Program-made: the position numbers and the translations under genes
Source: Kitasatospora sp. MAP5-34
Lineage (GTDB): Bacteria; Actinomycetota; Actinomycetes; Streptomycetales; Streptomycetaceae
DNA length: 64,000 nt
Direction of reading: 5' to 3'
Assembly (NCBI RefSeq): GCF_029894335.1
Contig: NZ_JARXZC010000030.1
Coordinates: 1 to 64,000 of the forward strand
In this document: positions 50,627 through 59,600 of the stretch, in pieces
How positions within the stretch are numbered: the first letter of the stretch is position 1
Layout of the letters: each line of letters starts with the position of its first letter
The notes under the pieces: generated by a model
What the model was told of the DNA's origin: nothing
The model's database searches: none
The model's input: the letters and a program-made list of their open reading frames with translations, nothing else

Positions 50627-50965
50627 CTAGAGCGCGTCGGGACCGCGTTCGCCGGTCCGGACCCGGACGGCGGTGTCGACCGGGACGCTCCAGACCTTGC
50701 CGTCGCCGATCTTGCCGGTCCGGGCCGCCTTCACCAGGACCTCGATCACGTCATCGGCGGCGTCGTCCTCGACCAGGACCTCTATCCGCACCTTGGGTAC
50801 CAGGTCGACGGTGTACTCCGCGCCCCGGTAGACCTCGGTGTGGCCGCGCTGGCGGCCGTAGCCGCTGGCCTCGGTGACGGTCAGGCCGTTGATGCCGAAG
50901 TCCTGCAGAGCAGTCTTCACGTCTTCCAGGCGGTGCGGCTTGATGACCGCGGTGATGAGCTTCAT
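50627..50965 (-). CDS. glnB: nitrogen regulatory PII protein
   Basis: A 112-residue trimeric signal protein that binds ATP, ADP and 2-oxoglutarate and controls AmtB. The T-loop carries Tyr51 (RGAEYTVD), the site of adenylylation by GlnD in actinomycetes, and the C-terminal TGKIGDGKVW block is complete. Its start overlaps the amtB stop by one base (TGATG), so it is the GlnK-type protein coupled to the transporter. Confidence 0.96.
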   Translation of the reverse strand: MKLITAVIKPHRLEDVKTALQDFGINGLTVTEASGYGRQRGHTEVYRGAEYTVDLVPKVRIEVLVEDDAADDVIEVLVKAARTGKIGDGKVWSVPVDTAVRVRTGERGPDAL

Positions 50966-52356
50966 CAGGCGTCGACCTCAGTCTTCTTCTCGGCGGTCTT
51001 CTCGACCGTCTTCTCAGGGGCCTTCTCGGCGGCCTGCTCGGCCGGCGCGGTGCTGTGAGTCGGCGTGCTGTGGGCCGGCGTGCCGAGCGCGCGGGCCAGG
51101 CTGGCACCCACCGCGCTGAAGTCGTACGCCGACTCGGCGTGTTCGGCCTGGTCGATGCCCGCCACCTCGACGTCCTCGGAGACCCGGAAGCCGATGGTCT
51201 TGTTGATCGCCTGGCCGAGCAGCCAGGAGATCACGAAGGAGTAGGCCGCGACCACGCCGACACCGATCGCCTGCTTGCCGAGCTGGCCGAACCCGCCACC
51301 GTAGAAGAGGCCCTTCGCGGTCTGGCCGACGTGCCCGGTGGCGAGGAAGCCGATGAGCAGCGAGCCGATCACACCGCCGATCGCGTGCACGCCGACCACG
51401 TCGAGCGAGTCGTCGAAGCCGAGCTTGTACTTGAGGCTGATCGCGGCGGCGCAGGCGGCGCCCGCGATCAGGCCGATCAGAATCGCGCCCAGCATGCTGA
51501 CCGAGCCGCAGGCCGGGGTGATGGCGACCAGACCGGCCACCGCACCCGAGGCCGCGCCCAGCGAGGTGAACGCGCCGTGCTTGATCTTCTCGTAGGCGAG
51601 CCAGCCGAGCATCGCGGCGGCGGTGGCGATCTGGGTGTTCATGAAGGCCATGCCGGCCAGGCCGTTGGCGGCCAGCGCCGAGCCGGCGTTGAAGCCGAAC
51701 CAGCCGAACCAGAGCAGACCGGAGCCGAGCATCACCAGCGGCAGGCTGTGCGGACGCATCGGGTCCTTCTTGAAGCCGATCCGCTTGCCGAGCACCAGGC
51801 AGAGGGCCAGGCCCGCCATACCGGCGTTGATGTGCACCGCCGTACCACCGGCGAAGTCGATCACGCCGATGCGGTCGACGAGCCAGCCGCCCTTGCCGCT
51901 GTCGGTCATGAACACCCAGTGCGCGACCGGGAAGTAGACGATCGTGACCCAGAGCGCCACGAACAGCGCCCAGGCCCCGAACTTGGCGCGGTCCGCGATC
52001 GCACCGCTGATCAGCGCCGGTGTGATGACGGCGAACATCAGCTGGAAGGCGGAGAACGCGGTGACCGGGATGGTGCCGGCCAGGTCGTTCATCCCGATGC
52101 CGCGCATCCCCAGGAAGTCGAGGTTGCCGATCAGACCGGCACCGGCGTCGGGGCCGAACGAGAGCGTGTAGCCGTACAGAACCCAGAGCACGCTGACGAT
52201 CGCCAGCGCGATGAAGCTCATGACGAGCATGTTGAGCACGCTCTTGACCCTGACCATGCCCCCGTAGAAGAAGGCCAGGCCCGGGGTCATCAACATGACC
52301 AGGGCCGCACTGATGAGCACAAAGGCGGTGTCGCCTGCGCTGAAGCCGTCCGGCAT
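50965..52356 (-). CDS. amtB: ammonium transporter
   Basis: A 463-residue Amt family membrane channel with about eleven transmembrane helices. The conserved pore His residues lie in PVAHWVF and GVHAIGG, and FNAGSALAANGLAG is typical. The C-terminal 55 residues are a Lys/Glu/Ala/Thr-rich cytoplasmic tail. The ATG at 52356 follows GAGGAGA. A GlnR-like box lies upstream, which fits induction under nitrogen limitation. Confidence 0.95.
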   Translation of the reverse strand: MPDGFSAGDTAFVLISAALVMLMTPGLAFFYGGMVRVKSVLNMLVMSFIALAIVSVLWVLYGYTLSFGPDAGAGLIGNLDFLGMRGIGMNDLAGTIPVTAFSAFQLMFAVITPALISGAIADRAKFGAWALFVALWVTIVYFPVAHWVFMTDSGKGGWLVDRIGVIDFAGGTAVHINAGMAGLALCLVLGKRIGFKKDPMRPHSLPLVMLGSGLLWFGWFGFNAGSALAANGLAGMAFMNTQIATAAAMLGWLAYEKIKHGAFTSLGAASGAVAGLVAITPACGSVSMLGAILIGLIAGAACAAAISLKYKLGFDDSLDVVGVHAIGGVIGSLLIGFLATGHVGQTAKGLFYGGGFGQLGKQAIGVGVVAAYSFVISWLLGQAINKTIGFRVSEDVEVAGIDQAEHAESAYDFSAVGASLARALGTPAHSTPTHSTAPAEQAAEKAPEKTVEKTAEKKTEVDA

Positions 52357-52474
52357 CGGCGTCTCCTCGTGAATGAACGCCGCTCCACCCACAGGATCCC
52401 TGTCCCGTGCCACCCGGGGTGTCGGCGATGAGGAGGAGCGTGCCGAAGCCTGATTTCGGCCGATGCGACTCGTT

Positions 52475-52510
52475 GTTTCGCTCCGGTGACGGGGTTGACG
52501 GGAGCGTTAC
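52475..52510 (-). promoter_or_regulatory. GlnR-like binding site upstream of amtB
   Basis: On the minus strand GTCAC-N6-GAAAC (52475-52490) matches the GlnR a/b half-site exactly. A weaker partner GTAAC-N6-GTCAA (52495-52510) adjoins it, but with 4 rather than 6 bases between the halves. It lies 120-155 bases upstream of the amtB start. Confidence 0.65.
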
Positions 52511-52634
52511 GACGACGTGAACTGCGGCCGTGCCGTGCCGGAACATGGGCTACGGTACGGCCGCACAGCACGAGCGGTGCGCAGGCGGTCACCAAACGTC
52601 AGATCAAACGTCTGTCAACCAAACAATCTGGAGT

Positions 52635-54089
52635 TCACCCGGCCGGGGCGAACTCCGGGATGTCCTGAACCACCCGGTCGGCCAACCGGCTGATCTCGGC
52701 CACGCCCTTGAAGTCGCGCGAGGCCGCCGCCGAGGTCTTCCGCACCCGGGTGTTGAGGCGCTCCGAACGGACCTTGGTGGCGATGTCCACCGCCTGCTCC
52801 GCCATCACCGCGGCCTGCTCGGGCTCACCCTGGAGCAGGTGCACGCTGGCCATGCCGACCAGGTTGAAGGCATAACTGCGGACGTGCTCCGAGTCCTTGC
52901 GGAAGAGGTCGACGGCCCGCTTCATCACGGGCTCGGCCATCGAGGCGTAGAGCGGGCTGCGGGTGGAGTGGTAGGCGAGGTCGCGGTACGAGTGGGCGTT
53001 CTCCGCGTTGAGTTCGGCCTCGGAGAAGAACTTCAGCCAGTCCGGGTCGACGTCGCCGGGGCGGCAGTCGCTGAAGGTGTCCTCGGCGAGCCGGGCGGCC
53101 CGGGAGCAGCGGTTGATCTCACCGATGTTGGAGTACGCGCGCGCCTCCATCGCGTACAGCAGGGCCTGCTGGCGCGGGGTGGCGGTGTCGCGGCTGCCGT
53201 ACTGGGCGAGGTGGATCAGCTCCAGCGCGTCGTCGCCGCGGTTGAGGTGGATCATCTGGCGGCTCATGTCGGTCAGGATCAGCGCGCCGAACGGCCGGTC
53301 CCCCGCCTCCTTGGCCGCGTGCAGGGCGAGCACGTAGTACTTCTGCGCGCTGGGGTGCATGCCGACGTCGTACGACATCCACCCGGCCAGGTGGGCGAGT
53401 TCGGCGGTGAGCCGGAACAACCGCTTGGTGGTCTGCTCGGGGTAGGTCTCCTGGAGCAGGTCGGTGACCTCGTGCAGCTGGCCGACCACCGCCTTGCGGC
53501 GCAGGCCGCCGCCGTTCTGCGCATCCCACTGGCGGAACATCACCGTGGTCTGCTCCAGCAGTTGGAGCTCGGGCTCGGAGAGCCGGCCGGTGTGCGGCTC
53601 TCCGCCGTTGGCGGCGGTCAGGATCGGGGTGGGCGTGCCGCTCGGGCCGGGGGTGAGCCAGCGCTGCATCGGCTCGATCAGCGCGGCACCGGCCGTCAGG
53701 GCGAGCGAAGTACCGAGGAATCCCCGGCGGTTGAGCATCAGGTCGCTGCGCGAGTACTCGCTGATCAGCTGGACGGTCTGCGGCGCGCTCCACGGCAGGT
53801 CGACCCCGCCGCCGACGGTGCTCACCGGAACGATCGTGCGCAGCCCGAGATCCTCGATCGAGACCACCGAGCCGAACCGCTCGGAGAACAGCTCCGACAT
53901 GATCTTCGGGATCGGCTCGCGCGGCTGCTCGCCGTCCAGCCAGCGGCGCACCCGGGAGGTGTCGGTACTGACGTGGTGCGCACCCGTCTGGCGGGCCCTC
54001 CGGTTGACCTGGCGGGCCAGTTCACCCTTGGACCACCCACTGCGGCCGAACCAGGAGGTCAGCTTCTCGTTCGGTTGCTTCTCTGCCAT
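52635..54089 (-). CDS. nsdA: NsdA, TPR-type developmental regulator
   Basis: A 484-residue protein matching NsdA, a negative regulator of sporulation and antibiotic production in streptomycetes. The N-terminal 65 residues resemble a helix-turn-helix (KGELARQVNRRARQTGA, then SRVRRWLDGEQP). The C-terminal 300 residues look like TPR-type helical repeats (YYVLALHAAKEAGDRPFGALI and others). Residues about 119-137 (LNRRGFLGTSLALTAGAAL) imitate a Tat signal in the middle of the protein. It diverges from the PrimPol-like gene. Confidence 0.87.
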   Translation of the reverse strand: MAEKQPNEKLTSWFGRSGWSKGELARQVNRRARQTGAHHVSTDTSRVRRWLDGEQPREPIPKIMSELFSERFGSVVSIEDLGLRTIVPVSTVGGGVDLPWSAPQTVQLISEYSRSDLMLNRRGFLGTSLALTAGAALIEPMQRWLTPGPSGTPTPILTAANGGEPHTGRLSEPELQLLEQTTVMFRQWDAQNGGGLRRKAVVGQLHEVTDLLQETYPEQTTKRLFRLTAELAHLAGWMSYDVGMHPSAQKYYVLALHAAKEAGDRPFGALILTDMSRQMIHLNRGDDALELIHLAQYGSRDTATPRQQALLYAMEARAYSNIGEINRCSRAARLAEDTFSDCRPGDVDPDWLKFFSEAELNAENAHSYRDLAYHSTRSPLYASMAEPVMKRAVDLFRKDSEHVRSYAFNLVGMASVHLLQGEPEQAAVMAEQAVDIATKVRSERLNTRVRKTSAAASRDFKGVAEISRLADRVVQDIPEFAPAG

Positions 54090-54600
54090 GGGAACGTCCC
54101 CATCCCGCCCGGCCCCTGGGGGCCCCGCTCGTTATGACCGATACCACTTGCTACGTATCCCACTGCCTTCCGTGTCCCGAACGTAACGCCCCGTCCGCCG
54201 TCCGGGGGAGCGCTGCCGGGGAAACGCCACCTTTCGCCACCCCTACGAGTGAACTAATCGGTGTCCGCCCGCGCTTCACTGGTAACCCGCCCCGATCGCC
54301 CCACGGTCTCGCGGGGCTCAGCCTCCCGCAACCACTGCTTCCGCCAATTCACTTCGGCGGCATGGGCTTTGCCGTTCCGAGGATGACCGAGGACGACCCG
54401 AGGATTGCGGAGGAATCGCAGTGCAGCACCGACGATCCGGTATCCGCCGGGCCGGGGCGAGGCGGTTCCTGGCGCGGGCAACCCGAATTGGAGCGCACCG
54501 CCCCCTGCGCGCCGCCAACGCACAACGCGCACCACACCGGACAATCGACGGACCGTCACACTCCCGTAACCACCGGCAATACGAATCTGTTGGGGGAGGC
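54090..54600. promoter_or_regulatory. divergent region, nsdA and PrimPol-like gene
   Basis: These 511 bases hold no supported gene. Promoters for both neighbours must lie here. A short direct repeat of CCGAGGA units (about 54376-54405) is visible. The long open frames on both strands lack ribosome-binding sites. Confidence 0.45.
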
Positions 54601-55281
54601 ATGGACAACCTCTTCGGCGATCTGCGCTTCGGCGTACGCCGCCGTACCCGGGGCGGCGCCTTCCAGGCGGTCGCCGAGTACACCGGCCGTTGGGGCTGGT
54701 CGGTCGCCGTCGGCTCCGGCCAGGGCTCGCCGGACGGGCTCTGCGCCTGCGCGGCCACCCGCTGCGCCGCCCCCGGACTGCACACCGCCGTGGACCCGGG
54801 AGCCGCCACCGGGCCGGGCACGGGGTTCGGGCCGCAGGCACCCGAACTGCGCGAACTCTGGGCCGCCGACGCCCCCGTACTGCTGCCCGCCGGGCGCTCC
54901 TTCGACGTACTGGACGTGCCCGCGCAGCCCGGTCTGCAGGCCCTCGTACGGCTGGAGCGGATGGGCACCCAGGTCGGCCCGGTGCTCGCCCTGCCGACCG
55001 GACGGCTGCTCTTCTTCGTCGCGGCGGGCACCGCCCAGCGGCTGCCCGAACTGCTCTACCGGATGGGCTGGGACGACGCCGCCCTCGACCTGACCTGCCA
55101 CGGCGAGGGCAGCTTCGTCGCCGCCCCGCCGACCGTACTCGGCGGGCTCGGCCCGGTCCGCTGGCTGCGCCGCCCCTCCCGCGAGAGCGCCGGCTGCCCA
55201 CCGGAGGCCCGCCTCCTGCTCGGCACCCTCGCCTACGCCTGCCACCGCAGCCGCGAGCGCTCTGCCGAGCTGGCCTCGTAG
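54601..55281 (+). CDS. bifunctional DNA primase/polymerase-like protein
   Basis: A 226-residue protein of the PrimPol-like family that streptomycetes carry next to nsdA and ftsY. The N-terminus has a Cys cluster (CACAATRC, 48-55), then LLPAGRSFDVLDVP (94-107), GPVLALP (126-132), FFVAAGTA (138-145) and VAAPP...GPVRWLR (173-190). The FDVLDV segment may hold the metal-binding acids of the fold. Catalytic activity is unproven. The ATG at 54601 has GGGGGAGG very close upstream (one base), which is unusual. A shorter paralogue is encoded at 2033-2500. Confidence 0.75.
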   Translation: MDNLFGDLRFGVRRRTRGGAFQAVAEYTGRWGWSVAVGSGQGSPDGLCACAATRCAAPGLHTAVDPGAATGPGTGFGPQAPELRELWAADAPVLLPAGRSFDVLDVPAQPGLQALVRLERMGTQVGPVLALPTGRLLFFVAAGTAQRLPELLYRMGWDDAALDLTCHGEGSFVAAPPTVLGGLGPVRWLRRPSRESAGCPPEARLLLGTLAYACHRSRERSAELAS

Positions 55282-55313
55282 CGAGGGAAACCGTACGCAC
55301 TCTGAGCAACGCC

Positions 55314-55407
55314 AACAGGGGCGCGGGCCCCCGCTTGATCAACTGCGTGCGCGACCAGGGCACAACGTACGTGCACTGTTGATCGCGCAGTTCCCCGCGC
55401 CCCTGTT
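55314..55407. terminator. long inverted repeat between convergent genes
   Basis: 14-bp arms (55314-55327 with 55394-55407) enclose a 66-base region with further partial complementarity. It separates the ends of the PrimPol-like gene (plus) and ftsY (minus) and can work in both directions. It contains the 21-bp sequence shared with 20373-20393. Confidence 0.75.
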
Positions 55408-55419
55408 TTGGTTACTGTT

Positions 55420-56613
55420 TCAGTCGCCGATCAACGCGTCGACGAACGCCGCCGGCTCGAACGGAGCCAGGTCGTCCGCACCCTCGCCGAGGCCGATCAG
55501 CTTGACCGGGACGCCCAGCTCGCGCTGGACCGCGACGACGATGCCGCCCTTCGCGGTGCCGTCCAGCTTGGTGAGCACGATGCCGGTGATGTCGACCACC
55601 TCGGCGAAGACCCGGGCCTGGACCAGACCGTTCTGGCCGGTGGTGGCGTCCAGGACGAGCAGGACTTCGTCCACCGGGCCGTGCTTCTCGACGACCCGCT
55701 TGACCTTGCCGAGCTCGTCCATCAGGCCGGTCTTGGTGTGCAGCCGGCCGGCGGTGTCGATCAGGACGGTGTCGGCGCCCTCGGCGATGCCCTCCTTGAC
55801 CGCGTCGAACGCGACCGAGGCCGGGTCACCGCCCTCCGGGCCGCGTACGGTCGCCGCACCGACCCGCTCACCCCAGGTCTGCAGCTGGTCGGCGGCGGCG
55901 GCGCGGAAGGTGTCGGCGGCGCCGAGCACCACCTTGCGGCCGTCGGCGACCAGGACCCGGCCGAGCTTGCCGGAGGTGGTGGTCTTGCCGACGCCGTTCA
56001 CGCCGACCACCAGCACGACGGCCGGACGGCCGTCCGCGTGCTTGGCGGTCTTCAGCGAGCGGTCCGCGTCGGTGCCGATCAGTGCGACCAGCTCCTCGTG
56101 GAGCAGCCCGCGCAGTTCCTCCGGGGTGCGGGTGCCGAGCACCTTGACCCGGGTGCGCAGCCGGTCGACCAGCTCCTGGGTGGGGGTGACGCCGACGTCG
56201 GCGACGAGCAGGGTCTCCTCGATCTCCTCCCAGGTGTCCTCGTCGAGCCGCTCGCGGGAGAGCAGCGTGAGCAGCCCCTTGCCGAGCGAGTTCTGCGAAC
56301 GGGAGAGCCGGGAGCGCAGCCGGACGAGCCGTCCGGCAGTGGGCTCGGGTACCTCGAGGGCGGGCGCCGCCGGTGCGGCCGGAACCTCCTCGACCGCCGC
56401 CGGGAGCTCCACCTCCTCGATGGTCTGAACGGGCTCCTCGGTCGGCGCAGCGGCTTCCTCGCCGACCTGGGGCTCACGCGGGGTCGGCGGCGCGATGACC
56501 GCACCGGGCGACTTCGGGGGCAGGGTCTTACGTCGTCTGCCGGTGACGACGAGGCCGGCGATCGCGCCGATGGCGATCACGGCGATGATTACGGCAAGGA
56601 TCACGTATTCCAT
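55420..56613 (-). CDS. ftsY: signal recognition particle receptor FtsY
   Basis: A 397-residue GTPase that docks Ffh-ribosome complexes at the membrane. Unlike the E. coli form it begins with a transmembrane helix (about 2-24), then a Pro/Glu/Ala-rich linker (about 40-85), then the NG domain: GVNGVGKTTTSGKL, DTAGRLHTK and TKLDGTAKGG. ATG 56613 gives MEYVILAVIIA, the usual actinomycete start. It follows smc by 47 bases on the same strand. Confidence 0.95.
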   Translation of the reverse strand: MEYVILAVIIAVIAIGAIAGLVVTGRRRKTLPPKSPGAVIAPPTPREPQVGEEAAAPTEEPVQTIEEVELPAAVEEVPAAPAAPALEVPEPTAGRLVRLRSRLSRSQNSLGKGLLTLLSRERLDEDTWEEIEETLLVADVGVTPTQELVDRLRTRVKVLGTRTPEELRGLLHEELVALIGTDADRSLKTAKHADGRPAVVLVVGVNGVGKTTTSGKLGRVLVADGRKVVLGAADTFRAAAADQLQTWGERVGAATVRGPEGGDPASVAFDAVKEGIAEGADTVLIDTAGRLHTKTGLMDELGKVKRVVEKHGPVDEVLLVLDATTGQNGLVQARVFAEVVDITGIVLTKLDGTAKGGIVVAVQRELGVPVKLIGLGEGADDLAPFEPAAFVDALIGD

Positions 56614-56660
56614 AACTCGACCAGTATCCGCGACCCGGGCGCGGTACGGGGGTAGCCGGG

Positions 56661-59600
56661 CTACTCGGCTTCGGCCACGGCCTCCCGCACCTGCTGCGGA
56701 ACCCGCCGGGGCGCGCGCCGCTCGCGGTGCTGTTCGTGCAGCCGCTGGCTGATCACCTGCGAGATGCCGTCGCCTTTCATGGTGACGCCGTAGAGCGCGT
56801 CGGCGCACTCCATCGTCAGCTTCTGGTGGGTGATCACGATCAGCTGCGAGCTCTCCCGCAGCTCCTCCATGATGGCGATCAGCCGGCGCAGGTTGGTCTC
56901 GTCGAGGGCCGCCTCGACCTCGTCCATCACGTAGAACGGGCTGGGCCGCGCCTTGAAGATCGACACCAGCAGCGCGACGGCCGTCAGCGAACGCTCGCCG
57001 CCGGAGAGCAGCGAGAGCCGCTTGACCTTCTTGCCGGGCGGCCGGGCTTCCACCTCCACACCGGTGGTCAGCATGTTCTCCGGGTCGGTGAGCACCAGCC
57101 GCCCTTCGCCGCCCGGGAAAAGCCGCGAGAACACGCCTTCGAACTGGGCCGCCGTGTCGAGGTACGCCGAGGTGAAGAGCTGCTCGACCCGGACGTCCAC
57201 GTCCTTGACGATCTCCAGCAGGTCCCGCCGGCTGCGCTTGAGGTCGTCCAGTTGCTCGCCGAGGAACTGGTGCCGCTCCTCCAGCGCCGCGAACTCCTCG
57301 AGCGCCAGCGGGTTGACCTTGCCGAGCTGCTGGTACGCCTTCTCGGCGGCCCGCAGCCGCTGCTCCTGTTCCGCCCGGACGTACGGCTTCGGCTCGCCGA
57401 GCTCCCCCGGCTCCTGCCCGTCCTCGGGCGTGGGCGGCGGGACGGGACGGTCCGGGCCGAAGGAGGCGAGCAGTTCGCCGCCGTCGATGCCGAAGTCCTC
57501 CAGCGACTTGGCCTCCAGCTGCTCGATCCGCAGCCGCTTCTCGGCCCGCAGCACCTCGTCCCGGTGGCCGGCGTCGACCAACTTGTCCAGCTCCGCCTTG
57601 AGTTCGCGGCCGTGCTCACGCCCGGACCGCAGCTCCGCCTCCCGCTGCCCACGGACCTGCTCGGCCTCGGCGCGCTCGCCATCCGCCCGTCCGAGCGAGA
57701 CCTCCAGGCAGCCGAGCAGCTGCCTGGCTCCGGCGACGACGGCGGTCGCGACCTCGGCCTCGTACCGGGCGCGCTCCCGGCGCTCGGCGGCCCGGGCCCG
57801 GGTTTCGCGCTCCGCCCGGGCGGCGCGGTCGAGCTGCTCCGCCCGGCCGGCCAGCCCGCGTACCCGCTCCTCGTGCGTACGGACCGCGAGCCTGGCCTCC
57901 ATCTCGGACTGCCGGGACTGCGCGGAGGCGGCGGCCAGCTGGTCACGCCGGGCACCGTCCGGCTCGTCCTCGCCGGAGCCCGCCAACTCCTCGGCCACCG
58001 CCAGCCGTTCGGCGAGTTCCGCCGCCGACTGCACCGAACGGGCCAGCCCGTCCGCCGCCTTGGCCACCGCCGCCGCGATCCGCTCGGCCTCGCCCGCCGC
58101 CGCCCTGGCCTGCCCGCCGAGCCGCCCGAGCTCTCCGGCCGCCTGCGACCGCTCCCGCTCGGCCTGCCGCCGGACCAGCGCGAGCCGCTCGAGCTCGGCG
58201 GCCGACTCCCGTCCGTGCGCGACCGCCTCGGCCAGCTGACCCGCCAACTGTTCGCAGCGCACGTCCAGTTCGTCGATCCGGTGGGCGGCGTCGGCGACTG
58301 CGGCCTGGGTCTCCAGCAGGCTCGGCGCACCGGCCGAGCCGCCCTGCGCGAAGCCACTGCCGAGCAGGTCGCCCTCCGCCGTGACCGCCAGCAACTCCGG
58401 GCGCTCGGCGACCAGTTGCTGCGCCTCGTCGAGACCGGGGACCAGCACCGTCCGGGCCAGCAGCGCGGCGACGGCGGGCAGCAGCTCGGCCGGACCCTCC
58501 ACCAGACCGGCCGCCCAGCGCAGCCCGTCGCCCCGCCCGCCCTGCTCATCCGCTGCGGCTGGGGCCAGGGCCGGGGCGCCCGCGATCAGCAGCGCCGCCC
58601 GCCCGGCGTCCTCCTTGCGGAGCAGCCGCAGCGCCTGCGCGGCGGTGTCCACCCCGTCCACCGCGACGGCGTCCGCCGCCGCGCCCAGTGCAGCCGCCAC
58701 CGCCACCTCGTGCCCGGGCGCGACCCGCAACAGCCCGGCCGCCGGGCCGAGCAGCCCGGCCAGCCGGTCACCCGCCGCGAGCAGGGCGCCGCTGCCGTCC
58801 TTGCGGCGCAGCCCGAGCGAGAGCGCCTCGTACCGGGCCGCCAGCCCGGCCCGCTCGCGCTCGGCCGTGCCCACCGCGACCCGGACGGCGGCGAGGTCCT
58901 GCTCCGCCTCGGCCAGCGCGGCGCGGGCGCGCTCGTGCGCCGCGTCCAACTCCTCGCCGTCGCCGTGCACTCCGTCCAGCTGGTCCTGGAGCTGCTGGTA
59001 CTCCTGCCGCGCGGCCTCCGCCCGGAGCAGCGCCTCGTCCCGGGCCTCGGCGAGCCGTCCGAGTTCCGCCTCGGCGCTCGCCACCTGGGAGCGGGCGGCA
59101 CCGGCCTGCCCCTGCAACCGGGCCAGCCCCTCCCGCCGGTCGGCGATGGCCCGGGCGGCGACCTTGAGCCGTGTCTCCTCGGCCGCCAACTCACCTTCCA
59201 GCTCGGCCCGCTGCTCGGCCGACTCGGCCAGCGCGTACCGCGCCTCCTCCAACGCCTCGGCGAGGGTGGCCTCCTGCTCCCGGACCTGCTCGGCCTCGCG
59301 CTCCAGCTCCTCCGGGTCGCGCCCGCGCCGTTCCTCGTCCTGGGCGCTGCCGCCGGCATGCCGCGCCCGGGCCTCGGCGAGGCCGATGGTGCCCCTGGTC
59401 CGCTCGGCGAGCGCCGAGAGCCGGTACCAGGTCTGCCGGGTCTCCTCCAACTGCGGGCCGAGCTGCTCGACCTGCGCCTCCAGTACGGCTTCGCGCTGCT
59501 GCGCCCTGGCCAGTTCCTGCTCGACGGTGGAACGGCGCAGCCGCAGCGCCAGTTCGTCGGCGATCTCGGCCTCGACGGCGCGGCGGAGCGTGAGCAGGTC

